A DNA stretch of 33,944 bases from Alistipes sp. (GTDB lineage: Bacteria; Bacteroidota; Bacteroidia; Bacteroidales; Rikenellaceae), in the NCBI GenBank assembly GCA_017631055.1, contig JAGBTZ010000047.1, forward strand, positions 1-33,944, in the 5' to 3' direction. Positions 1-7,818 of this stretch are shown one piece after another; positions within the stretch are counted from its first letter, which is position 1; every line of letters begins with the position of its first letter. The notes beneath the pieces are model-generated. The model was not told the DNA's origin and did not search any database. It saw only the letters and a list, made by a program, of their open reading frames with translations. The position numbers were made by a program, and so were the translations under genes.

Positions 1-153
1 AGTTGTATAACAAGAGCTAATTTTAGGCTTGCGTAGCCCGAAAAAGCGTAGTTTACTTGGCGTAAATGAGCATTTTGAGGGCAAGCGTAACGACAAAGTA
101 GCCTTGTTAGACAGCTTCTTATTTCTTAAAAGAACGCATAAACACTACTGCTT
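1..153. other. Leader region with repeated GCGTA words
   Basis: No gene is supported here; all three plus frames hit a stop within the first 36 bases, so at most the last few codons of an upstream gene could be present. The word GCGTA occurs four times between about 31 and 89, and GTTTAC / GTAAAT form a small inverted pair around 51-66. It resembles a dispersed non-coding repeat rather than a promoter, and I see no TAnnTTTG element before the gene at 154. Confidence 0.35.
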
Positions 154-1554
154 ATGAAACGATTTTTCACTCTATTAGCCCTATTGTTACCCCTCGCTAC
201 GTTTGCTTACAACGGGGAGATGCTGACACTCAAGATGCACGATTCGAAAATCTATCCGGGCACCGAGCGAGAGGTGAAGATATATATCCCCAGGCAGTAT
301 GATGCCTCCACTCCGGCAGCCCTTATCCTCGGCACCGACTCCCAAGAGAAGGTCTTGGCCGAGTGCATCGACTCGCTCGTCACTGAGGGTGCGATGCCCG
401 TAGCCATAGCAGTTGTTGTTCGCCCCGGGCGCATCCACAATGCCAAGGGAGAGGTTGTGCGCTACAACCGCAGCAACGAGTACGACCGTATGGATGGCCG
501 ATTTGCACGTTTCATCGAGGAGGAGGTGCTTCCCCAAGTGGAGAAGATGCGTTGTAGCGATGGTCGCGCCATAACCATATCAAAAGAGCCATCGATGCGA
601 GCCATCACAGGCAGCAGCAGTGGCGGTATCTGCGCATTCAATACTGCTTGGCAGCGCCCCGATATGTTTGCGAGGGTCTACGCAATGTGTGGCACGTTTG
701 TCCCCTTCCGAGGCGGTGACCAATACCCCGCCCTTGTTCGCAAGAGCGAGCCTCGCGCACTACGCATCTTTCTGCAAGACAACGACAAAGACACTTGGAA
801 CCCACTCTTCGGCAGTTGGTTTGAGTATAATACACTGATGCTCTCGGCACTGCAATTTGCCGGTTACGATGTTCGCCACCAATGGGATAAGGGCGGACAC
901 TCGGGCAATAACGGTCGTCTGATTATGACAAAGGTTATGCGTTGGCTTTGGCACGATTGGCAGTCGGGAGTAAAGGTCGGCACGAGCGAGAACAAGTCGC
1001 TCAACGACATCATAATCCCCAACGAGGGTTGGCACTGCATTGCCGAGTCGATTGCCGAAGGTGGGATGCTTCACCCCTACAACGAAGAGCAGGTCATTCT
1101 TCGCAGTGGCAAGCGCAATAGCGCAATTTCGACCTCGGGCTATCGCTCCAAAATCAAGGGGCGGGTTGCATTGTCGGACCCTTACAAGGCACTCTACCCA
1201 GGTGGAGCGCATACTGCCGTTCGTTGCGAGGGTAGCAATTGGGTATGGCAGTATATCAACACGGCAGATGGCAATCTTGCCCACGGTCAGGAGTTTTACT
1301 ACCTCTACACCGATGCCGGACAGATCATCTTCGATGCGCAGGGCTATCTCTACGTTGCCACATCGGTCGGCATTCAGATTTGCGACCAGAACGGCCGTGT
1401 GCGTGCAATACTATCGCTACCCGGAGGCTCAGTCGAGTCGATAGCCTTCGCGGGCAACAATCTCTTCGCCATCAGCGGAGGTAAACTATACGTTCGCAAA
1501 CTACTCCGCAGCGGAACACACCAGGGCACTCCAAAGTCGGAGGGACAGGGTTGA
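154..1554 (+). CDS. Exported alpha/beta-hydrolase esterase with SMP-30/gluconolactonase-like tail
   Basis: Predicted secreted or periplasmic esterase, 466 residues. A Sec signal peptide is clear (MKRFFTLLALLLPLATFA, cleavage near residue 18). The N-terminal half resembles the putative esterase (esterase D/enterochelin esterase-like) family: the nucleophile elbow GSSSG lies at 153-157 with Ser155 as likely nucleophile, and His249 in a GGHSG context is the likely catalytic His. Residues about 285-455 look like beta-propeller blades of the SMP-30/gluconolactonase type (GQIIFDAQGYLYVAT, then a SVESIAFAGNNLFAISGGKLYV pattern), but this is only about 170 residues, shorter than a complete SMP-30 propeller of about 300. 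The substrate is unknown; an ester-decorated glycan is an inference. It stands alone on its strand and ends at a strong bidirectional terminator shared with the convergent esterase. Confidence 0.8.
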   Translation: MKRFFTLLALLLPLATFAYNGEMLTLKMHDSKIYPGTEREVKIYIPRQYDASTPAALILGTDSQEKVLAECIDSLVTEGAMPVAIAVVVRPGRIHNAKGEVVRYNRSNEYDRMDGRFARFIEEEVLPQVEKMRCSDGRAITISKEPSMRAITGSSSGGICAFNTAWQRPDMFARVYAMCGTFVPFRGGDQYPALVRKSEPRALRIFLQDNDKDTWNPLFGSWFEYNTLMLSALQFAGYDVRHQWDKGGHSGNNGRLIMTKVMRWLWHDWQSGVKVGTSENKSLNDIIIPNEGWHCIAESIAEGGMLHPYNEEQVILRSGKRNSAISTSGYRSKIKGRVALSDPYKALYPGGAHTAVRCEGSNWVWQYINTADGNLAHGQEFYYLYTDAGQIIFDAQGYLYVATSVGIQICDQNGRVRAILSLPGGSVESIAFAGNNLFAISGGKLYVRKLLRSGTHQGTPKSEGQG

Positions 1555-1572
1555 TGCCAAGAGTATTACAAT

Positions 1573-1603
1573 AAAATAGAGCGCTGTGCAAGCGCTCTAT
1601 TTT
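1573..1603. terminator. Bidirectional intrinsic terminator
   Basis: Perfect 13-bp stem (AAAATAGAGCGCT, 1573-1585, with AGCGCTCTATTTT, 1591-1603) and a 5-nt loop GTGCA. It is A/T flanked on both sides, so it can stop transcription from both convergent genes. The stop codon (TAG, 1597-1599) and last Lys codon of the minus-strand gene lie inside the stem. Confidence 0.88.
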
Positions 1604-2466
1604 GTTGCAATATACTTCGAGAAAAATCTCCAGATATGCTCACCCACATCGAGGTCGCGATCGGCCCACGAGTGCCCGCCATCCACAATCTCGTAGAGCC
1701 ACACCTCCTTACCCTCGGTGCCACCTATATATTTATGGGCAATCACCTTATTACGCAACACGGGCAACTCTTCGCGCACCTCGTGAGTACAGCGATTGAC
1801 CGCACACCAATAGCCCACAGCTCTCGGCACCGATAGATATGCACCCCAACCACCCTGATTGGTGGGGTCGCCCTCCCAGAGCGAAGTTTTGTCGTTTGTG
1901 CCGTGAATTTCGAACAGGGGCACAGGCCTTTTGGCCGATAGATCTCGATACATCCACTCCATAGTCAGCCCCGATACCGGTGCTACGGCTGCAAAAAGTT
2001 CGGGGCGTAAATATGCCAGCAGATAGCACATCTCGCCACCGTTGGAGTGACCCGTAGCAAAGACACTCTTGCGACTAAAGCCATACTCCTTTTGCAGGCT
2101 GCGCACCAGACGGCCCACGAAGCCCACATCATCACGCTTCCAACCCCTCTCGCGATGAAATTCATAGCCCACATCCCAGCAAGATTTACCCTTAAAATCC
2201 TTAGGACCACGAGGATAGCAGATAGCAAAGCCGTGACGGTCGGCTACGGTATTCAATCCATACCTCTCGGGCTTCGAGCGAGAGCCGTAGCCATGGAACA
2301 TCACCACCAAAGGTGCATCCTCGGGCAAATTCTTGGGTCGGTAGAGGTGATATGTATAGGTATTGCCTCGGTAGCGCAACGAGTCGACAATCATCTCTCC
2401 ACCTTGAGCCGAAGCCGTCGAGCAGAAGATGACCACCGCCACCAAAATCAGAAAGAGTCTTTTCAT
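1597..2466 (-). CDS. Exported PHB depolymerase/feruloyl-esterase-like hydrolase
   Basis: A 289-residue secreted alpha/beta hydrolase of the LpqC/PHB depolymerase family, which also includes feruloyl and acetyl-xylan esterases. A signal peptide ends with an AXA-type site at ASA-Q (residues 18-21). The oxyanion region is VVMFHGYGS (54-62), the nucleophile elbow GHSNG (139-143, Ser141), the likely acid Asp192 in HGTND, and the catalytic His265 in DGGHSW; the triad is therefore complete. The family acts on short-chain esters, often on plant polysaccharides; the true substrate cannot be read from sequence. It is the last gene of the minus-strand directon, 10 bp after the flippase, and its stop codon is embedded in the terminator. 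Confidence 0.88.
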   Translation of the reverse strand: MKRLFLILVAVVIFCSTASAQGGEMIVDSLRYRGNTYTYHLYRPKNLPEDAPLVVMFHGYGSRSKPERYGLNTVADRHGFAICYPRGPKDFKGKSCWDVGYEFHRERGWKRDDVGFVGRLVRSLQKEYGFSRKSVFATGHSNGGEMCYLLAYLRPELFAAVAPVSGLTMEWMYRDLSAKRPVPLFEIHGTNDKTSLWEGDPTNQGGWGAYLSVPRAVGYWCAVNRCTHEVREELPVLRNKVIAHKYIGGTEGKEVWLYEIVDGGHSWADRDLDVGEHIWRFFSKYIATK

Positions 2467-2476
2467 CCGAAGTATC

Positions 2477-3928
2477 TTATTTAGAAATCATCTTGCCTAC
2501 GAGAGTTCGTATCTCGCCAAATGCCTCAAGACGGAATACAATAGCCAGAAGCAGATAGATAACCACACCAACTCCAATCTCGGCCATAAGGCGCACCACC
2601 ACTCCGAAGTCGCTCATCGCATACCCTACCGCCACAACGACCACCACCATCACAACCGTAATCAAAGTAGTGGGCAACAGCGAGCGCATCATACGCCCAA
2701 CACCGAGCGAAGTGTAGCGCATCGAGGCTGCAAAGTTGATGATAAATTCACAGAGGGTCATCGCCACCAAGCCCCATGCCACAGCCTTCACACTGTGGGG
2801 TATCGTAATGGCAAGCAGCAGTGTCATCAGTGCCTTTTTGGCAATCTCCAAGCGCAGGATTATCGCTCCGTTACTCTTGACCTTCAAGATATTATAAGCA
2901 ATCATTGCCAACGGCTGGAACAAACCCGTAAGGCACAAAATCTGCAAGTAAGGCACCGTAGGCATCCACTTTTCGCCCAGTAGCAGAGCAAACAAATCCT
3001 CCGCCACGGCAGCAATTCCCATCATCACCGGGAAGAGCATAAATGCCACAACCATCAGCACCTGACGGTAACTCTCGGCAAACTTTTCGCACTGGTCGCC
3101 AATCTTCGAGAGTGCCGGATAGGTCACGCTCTGCACCGACTGCATAGCAGAGGTCAAGGGCAAATCCTTAAACTTTTGCGCCTGATTGAAGAATCCGAGC
3201 GTATCGGCAGAGTAGATTTTGCCGATAAACATCTGCGAGATATTGTTGTAAATCGAAGCGATAAGGTCGGTCGAAAGCAGCCTGAACGAGAAGGGTGCCA
3301 TCTCGCGCACAGGCTTGAAGGTAAAGCGCATCGAAGGTCGCCAATCGCTACAAATCCAAAGAATCAGAGTCTTTGTCGCCAGGGTCGAAACCCTCTGACC
3401 CACAAGGCTCCAGACACCACAACCGGCCAACGCCATCGCTATCGCCACCACACCTGCCACAAACGAAGCGACAAAGTTGGCTTGCGAAAGCAGACGGAAA
3501 CGGAACTCGCGCGTGAAGATTGTATTCTGGATAACGCAAAGAGCATTTATCGGCAGCAGCAAGAATAGCACAGGTGCGATATCGGCAATAACCGGCAACT
3601 CGTAATAGTTCGCTACCACAGGAGCCACAGCCACCAGCACGGCATAGAGCACCACCGCAGCCACCACATTGAACGCGAAGACCGATTGGTAATCCTCCTT
3701 CGTGGGGGCGACCTTGCGTATCAGCGTCTGCGAAAATCCGCTATCGACCATCACCAACGAGAGCGATGTAAAGAAGGTCAGGATTGCCATCACACCGAAA
3801 TCCTCGGGCACAAGCAAGCGGGCGACAACGATACTGACAACCATCTGCAACAGCATCGAGCCCACCTTCTCGGCGATGCTCCACGCAACGCCACCGGCAA
3901 CCTTTTCCTTCAACTGCTTCTCGCTCAT
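2477..3928 (-). CDS. Oligosaccharide flippase (Wzx/WzxC-like, MOP superfamily)
   Basis: A 483-residue multi-spanning inner-membrane protein with no signal peptide, matching the polysaccharide biosynthesis/flippase family (WzxC-like; RfbX/MATE fold). The N-terminus shows the family pattern VAWSIAEKVGSMLLQM followed by LLVPEDFGVMAIL, and an FFNQAQKFKDLPLTSA segment near the middle is typical of WzxC-type proteins. About 12-14 hydrophobic segments alternate along its length. Members move lipid-linked oligosaccharide repeat units across the inner membrane. Unusually, no glycosyltransferase or polymerase gene is adjacent: the upstream neighbour is aroQ (21 bp gap) and the downstream neighbour is an esterase (10 bp gap). 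The function as a flippase is inferred from family; the cargo is unknown. Confidence 0.88.
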   Translation of the reverse strand: MSEKQLKEKVAGGVAWSIAEKVGSMLLQMVVSIVVARLLVPEDFGVMAILTFFTSLSLVMVDSGFSQTLIRKVAPTKEDYQSVFAFNVVAAVVLYAVLVAVAPVVANYYELPVIADIAPVLFLLLPINALCVIQNTIFTREFRFRLLSQANFVASFVAGVVAIAMALAGCGVWSLVGQRVSTLATKTLILWICSDWRPSMRFTFKPVREMAPFSFRLLSTDLIASIYNNISQMFIGKIYSADTLGFFNQAQKFKDLPLTSAMQSVQSVTYPALSKIGDQCEKFAESYRQVLMVVAFMLFPVMMGIAAVAEDLFALLLGEKWMPTVPYLQILCLTGLFQPLAMIAYNILKVKSNGAIILRLEIAKKALMTLLLAITIPHSVKAVAWGLVAMTLCEFIINFAASMRYTSLGVGRMMRSLLPTTLITVVMVVVVVAVGYAMSDFGVVVRLMAEIGVGVVIYLLLAIVFRLEAFGEIRTLVGKMISK

Positions 3929-3949
3929 CGGGCGGTATAGGAATAATTC

Positions 3950-4366
3950 TTACTTTTTCAGAGCCTCAATACCCAATCGATACGAGTCGAGACCAAAGCC
4001 CATAATCGAACCACGGCAGACCGGCGCCAACATCGAGATGTGGCGGAACTCCTCGCGAGCTAAAATCGAAGAGATATGCACCTCGACCACCGGAGTCGAG
4101 ATAGCCGCAATGGCATCACGAATAGCCACCGAGGTATGGGTATAACCTCCGGCATTCATCACCACTCCGTCATACTCCCCCACGCTTGCGTGGAGCGCAT
4201 TGATAAGTTCGCCCTCGACATTCGATTGGAAAAGTGTTATCTCGTCTTGCGGATAGCGGCTCTGCAACACCCCGAGGTACTCCTCGAAGGTCTGCGTACC
4301 ATAGACATCCGTATCACGCTTGCCCTGCAAATTGAGGTTGGGGCCGTTGAGTATCAGTATCTTCAT
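3950..4366 (-). CDS. aroQ: Type II 3-dehydroquinate dehydratase
   Basis: Cytoplasmic shikimate-pathway enzyme, 3-dehydroquinate to 3-dehydroshikimate, normally a dodecamer. At 138 residues it is the usual length for type II enzymes (about 140-150). Diagnostic residues are visible: ILNGPNLN at the start, Tyr22 in DVYG (catalytic Tyr), NAGGYTHTS at 71-79 (Asn71, His77), EVHISS with His97 (catalytic His) and the Arg-containing RGSIMGFG stretch near 108. The start directly precedes MKILILNGPN, leaving no room for extension. It lies 11 bp after buk and 21 bp before the flippase, so is probably cotranscribed with them; I see no metabolic link to the acyl-kinase genes. Confidence 0.95.
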   Translation of the reverse strand: MKILILNGPNLNLQGKRDTDVYGTQTFEEYLGVLQSRYPQDEITLFQSNVEGELINALHASVGEYDGVVMNAGGYTHTSVAIRDAIAAISTPVVEVHISSILAREEFRHISMLAPVCRGSIMGFGLDSYRLGIEALKK

Positions 4367-4377
4367 AATCGTAGGGG

Positions 4378-5445
4378 TTATTCATAAATTTTAGCCTCAC
4401 GCTCGCCTTGCAGAACAGCCAGTCCACTCTCGGCAAGCGCCAACATCTCGTCCTCACCCGGATAGATTTCGATAGGCGCAATAAAGCCGATACGGCGAGA
4501 GATATTGCCGGTAATAACTTCGCTGTGGGCCAATCCTCCCGTGAGAATAACGGCATCCACCTCGCCATCCAGAGCAGCAGCCATAGCACCCACACTCTTA
4601 GCAATGGTATAGCACATGGCATCCAGCACAAGTTGTGCCTCCTCATCGCCATTTGCGGCACGCTCTCGGACCTCAATCATCGAATTGGTGCCGAGCAGAT
4701 CGACAACACCACCCTTACCGCAGAGCATCTTCTTGACCTCAGCCTTGCTATACTTACCCGAGAAGCACAACTCCACCAACGAGCCGGCAGGCAGAGTTCC
4801 TGCACGTTCGGGAGCAATCGGGCCCTCGCCATCAAGAGCATTATTGACATCAATAACACAACCCTTGCGATGCGCTCCAACCGAGACACCTCCGCCCATG
4901 TGTGCAACCACCAAGTTTAACTCCTCGTAGGGCTTACCCACCTGGGCAGCATAACGGCGAGCCACCGCCTTTTGATTGAGTGCATGGAACACCGACACTC
5001 GGGGCAGAGCCTTCACTCCGCTCACACGAGCCGTAGGCTGCAACTCATCCACTGTGGGAGGGTCCACGATATAGGCCTTAACGCCCGCCCTGCGAGCAAT
5101 AGCATCAGCCAGAGGCGCACCCAGATTTGAGGCGTGTTCCATCTTGGTTGTGCGCAACTCCTCGATCAGAGCCTCCGTAACCTCATACGTTCCACCCATC
5201 ACAGGCTTGGTCAATCCTCCTCTGCCGACCACTGCCGATAGCGCACCGACATCTTCACCACGCTCGGCCATAGCCTCGAGGATAAGTTCCAGACGCCACT
5301 CGAACTGCTCGGCAATGCGACCAAATCGAGCTATCTCCTCTGCCGGATGGCGCAGAGTCTGACTCCACACCTCTCCCTGCTCGTTGTAGAGAGCTATCTT
5401 GGTCGAGGTCGAGCCCGGGTTGATAGTTAAAACTTTGTAGTTCAT
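4378..5445 (-). CDS. buk: Butyrate kinase (branched-chain fatty acid kinase)
   Basis: ASKHA-fold acyl kinase of 355 residues, the standard butyrate kinase length, converting butyryl phosphate (or isobutyryl/isovaleryl phosphate) plus ADP to the acid plus ATP. The phosphate-1 motif LTINPGSTSTKIALY is at the N-terminus, VAHMGGGVSVGAHRKG near 178-193 and DAVILTGGLAHS near 295-306; this set separates it from AckA, which is encoded two genes upstream. The start is the ATG at 5445, just before YKVLTINPG. It follows ptb across an 80-bp gap that contains a marked hairpin (5463-5509), so its expression relative to ptb may be set post-transcriptionally. Whether the physiological substrate is butyrate or a branched-chain acid is not decidable here. 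Confidence 0.93.
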   Translation of the reverse strand: MNYKVLTINPGSTSTKIALYNEQGEVWSQTLRHPAEEIARFGRIAEQFEWRLELILEAMAERGEDVGALSAVVGRGGLTKPVMGGTYEVTEALIEELRTTKMEHASNLGAPLADAIARRAGVKAYIVDPPTVDELQPTARVSGVKALPRVSVFHALNQKAVARRYAAQVGKPYEELNLVVAHMGGGVSVGAHRKGCVIDVNNALDGEGPIAPERAGTLPAGSLVELCFSGKYSKAEVKKMLCGKGGVVDLLGTNSMIEVRERAANGDEEAQLVLDAMCYTIAKSVGAMAAALDGEVDAVILTGGLAHSEVITGNISRRIGFIAPIEIYPGEDEMLALAESGLAVLQGEREAKIYE

Positions 5446-5462
5446 AGAGTTGTTTCTTTAAT

Positions 5463-5509
5463 CGGAAAACGAGAGCCTGGCACTTTACAGCCAAACTCTC
5501 GGTATTCCG
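5463..5509 (-). ncRNA. Structured intercistronic hairpin between ptb and buk
   Basis: In the transcript (minus strand) three helices stack with small internal loops: CGGAA with TTCCG, CGAGAG with CTCTCG, and TGGC with GCCA, closed by an 8-nt loop (5482-5489). All 15 pairs are Watson-Crick. There is no U-tract after the hairpin on the minus strand, so it is not a standard terminator; an RNA-processing, stability or attenuation element is more likely. The family is unknown to me. Confidence 0.55.
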
Positions 5510-5525
5510 TTTGATTTCGATAAGA

Positions 5526-6431
5526 CTATTTTGCAGCCAAGCAAGCCAATGCAATCGAATACTTCTTGCTCAAAGCCGAGTCACCACGCGAAGTGAGTAC
5601 GCAGGGAGCCTGTGCACCCTTCACGATTGCAGCCAACTCGCCACCGCCAATGTGCGATGCAGCCTTGAAGAAGACGTTACCCGACTCGATATTGGGGAAG
5701 AGCAAGCAATCTACATCACCCGCGATAGCCGAGCCCTTAACCTTCTTATGTTCTGCAACCTCCTTGTAGAGAGCCACATCCAACGAGAGAGGACCATCCA
5801 CCATCACATTGCCCAACTGGCCACGGTCGCCCATCTTTGCCAAAATTGCACACTCGAGATTTGACTGCACGGTAGGCAACACCTGCTCGGTAGCCGAGAT
5901 GCAGGCAATCTTCGGAGTTGCAACACCAAGCAGATTGGCAGTCTCTGCCAGGAACTTGATTTGCATCTGCTTCTGCTTGAAATCGGGAGCGGGGATAATT
6001 GCCACATCCGAAATCACAAGCAACTTGTGGTAGCTCGGCAACTCCACAAGCGAAACGTGGGTAAGGATACCCTTCGGGGGTACCAAACCCTTCTCCTTGT
6101 GGAGAATACCACGCATATACTTATCGGTCGAGACCAAGCCCTTCATCAAGACATCAGCAGTGCCGGCCTTCACCGATGCAACTGCCATCTCGATAGCCTT
6201 AACATCCGACTTCACATCCACGATATTGAATGCAGTAACGTCAATCTCCATCTCGGCACAAACCTTCTCAATAACCTCCTTATCGCCATAGAGCGTGGGC
6301 TCAACAAGACCCTCATTATATGCATCGTACACAGCCTCAATGGTGTGCGAATCCTGTCCGTATGCTACAGCGAGGCGCTTGCGACCCTGCGCAAGAGCAG
6401 CCTCAACTACCTGATTAAGTTTTGTAATCAT
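5526..6431 (-). CDS. ptb: Phosphate butyryltransferase (PTA/PTB family)
   Basis: A 301-residue PTA_PTB-family transferase, exchanging CoA for phosphate on a short-chain acyl-CoA to give the acyl phosphate used by the kinase. The length fits Ptb (about 300) rather than the longer multidomain phosphotransacetylases. Family features seen: the N-terminal AVAYGQDSHTIEAV strand-helix, DVLMKGLVSTDKYMRGIL near 95-112, and the C-terminal DCLLFPNIESGNVFFKA followed by GGGELAAIVKGAQAP. It sits 25 bp after ackA and upstream of buk, so it could feed either kinase. The assignment to butyryl rather than acetyl substrate is supported mainly by adjacency to buk and by length. Confidence 0.9.
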   Translation of the reverse strand: MITKLNQVVEAALAQGRKRLAVAYGQDSHTIEAVYDAYNEGLVEPTLYGDKEVIEKVCAEMEIDVTAFNIVDVKSDVKAIEMAVASVKAGTADVLMKGLVSTDKYMRGILHKEKGLVPPKGILTHVSLVELPSYHKLLVISDVAIIPAPDFKQKQMQIKFLAETANLLGVATPKIACISATEQVLPTVQSNLECAILAKMGDRGQLGNVMVDGPLSLDVALYKEVAEHKKVKGSAIAGDVDCLLFPNIESGNVFFKAASHIGGGELAAIVKGAQAPCVLTSRGDSALSKKYSIALACLAAK

Positions 6432-6456
6432 CTTTCGTTCGAATATAAATTTGTTA

Positions 6457-7659
6457 CTACTTTACAAGATTATAGGTGTCGGTAGCGATTACCAACTCCT
6501 CGTTGGTTGCAATCACGGCAACCTTAACCTTCGACTCGGGGGTCGAGAGCATAACATTCACACCACGAGTGCGTAGGTTAATCTCCTCATCATACTGCAA
6601 GCCGATGAACTCCATATTCTGGCACACATAGCGGCGCAAATCTGCCGAGTTCTCGCCTACACCACCGGTAAAGACAATCAAATCGACACCACCCATCGAA
6701 GCTGCATACTCGCCTACGAACTTCTTGATTCGCAGATAGTAAGCATCACGAGCAAGGATAGCCTTCTCGTTACCCGAATCGTATGCATCATCAATATCTC
6801 GCATATCGCTCGACAGACCGGTCATACCCAGCACACCCGACTTCTTATTCATCATTGCATCGAGTTCGGCATAACTCATACCCTCCTTAGCACCGATATA
6901 GGTCACTGCACTGGCATCGACACAACCGCAACGAGTACCCATAATCAGACCGTCCAGCGGAGAGAAGCCCATCGAGGTATCGTAAGACTTACCATTGAGT
7001 ACAGCAGTTACCGAGCCACCATTACCGATGTGGCAAGTGATAATCTTCGAGTTGTTAATATCCAGACCTGCCAACTTCGCACCCTCGCGAGCTACGAACT
7101 TGTGGCTTGTGCCGTGGAAACCATACTTACGCACACGATATTTCTCGTAATACTCGTAGGGAAGTGCGTACATATAGTTGATAGCGGGAATTGACTGGTG
7201 GAACGAGGTATCAAATACCGTAACCTGCGGCACGCTGGGCAACACCTTCTCAATCGAGAGAACACCCTCGAGGTTTGCAGGATTGTGAAGCGGAGCAATA
7301 GCAAAGAGAGAACGAATCTTCTCCTTAACATCATCATTCACAACACAACTCTCGGGGAAGAACTCGCCACCGTGAGCCACACGATGACCCACAGCCTTAA
7401 CCTCGTCAAGCGAAGCGATAACGCCGTGCTCGGCATCGGTCAGCGCATCGAGCACCAAGCGAATACCGGTCGTATGATCGGGAATAGCCTGCTCGAGAGT
7501 GTAGGGGGTTTTACCCGAAGGTTTGTGAGTAAGGCTACCCTCAGGCAGACCAATACGATCCACAAGACCCTTCGCCAAGAGCGAATTACCGTTATCGTCA
7601 ATATCGATAACCTGATACTTGATAGATGAACTTCCGCAGTTCAATACAAGAATTACCAT
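6457..7659 (-). CDS. ackA: Acetate kinase
   Basis: Cytoplasmic acetate kinase, 400 residues from the ATG at 7659, the normal family length. An upstream in-frame ATG at 7701 would add 14 residues (MVLNLTEITIKTEI) with no family match, so I reject it; MVILVLNCGSSSIKYQ is the canonical beginning. Signature segments: NCGSSSIK (7-14), HIGNGGSV, MGFSPLDGLIMGTRCG and VFTGGVGENS near the C-terminus. The stretch after MGTRCG reads CVDAS, where many homologues have an acidic residue (GD.D), a small departure. First gene of the six-gene minus-strand directon; a TACCTTTG element inside a palindrome lies about 90 bp upstream. Confidence 0.95.
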   Translation of the reverse strand: MVILVLNCGSSSIKYQVIDIDDNGNSLLAKGLVDRIGLPEGSLTHKPSGKTPYTLEQAIPDHTTGIRLVLDALTDAEHGVIASLDEVKAVGHRVAHGGEFFPESCVVNDDVKEKIRSLFAIAPLHNPANLEGVLSIEKVLPSVPQVTVFDTSFHQSIPAINYMYALPYEYYEKYRVRKYGFHGTSHKFVAREGAKLAGLDINNSKIITCHIGNGGSVTAVLNGKSYDTSMGFSPLDGLIMGTRCGCVDASAVTYIGAKEGMSYAELDAMMNKKSGVLGMTGLSSDMRDIDDAYDSGNEKAILARDAYYLRIKKFVGEYAASMGGVDLIVFTGGVGENSADLRRYVCQNMEFIGLQYDEEINLRTRGVNVMLSTPESKVKVAVIATNEELVIATDTYNLVK

Positions 7660-7740
7660 AATTTCTGTTTTTATTGTTATTTCGGTTAAATTCAGCACCA
7701 TATCGGCGCATCAGAACACTCTGCGTTCACATACGCCAAA

Positions 7741-7760
7741 TTTCTTACAAAGGTAAGAAA
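7741..7760 (-). promoter_or_regulatory. Likely ackA promoter -7 element within an 8-4-8 palindrome
   Basis: TTTCTTAC (7741-7748) and GTAAGAAA (7753-7760) form a perfect inverted repeat with a 4-nt spacer. Read on the minus strand, the centre contains TACCTTTG (7748-7755), matching the Bacteroidetes -7 consensus TAnnTTTG. It lies about 90 bp upstream of the ackA ATG. A good -33 TTTG at 19 bp spacing is not evident. An operator overlapping the promoter is an inference. Confidence 0.55.
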
Positions 7761-7818
7761 ATTTATCCAAAGCCACTAAACTTTTCGCGGTTTATTTACT
7801 CAAAACGAAATTTTATCC

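Noticed and set aside
7660-7701. N-terminal extension of AckA
   Set aside because: Fourteen extra residues have no similarity and the canonical MVILVLNCGSSS begins at 7659.
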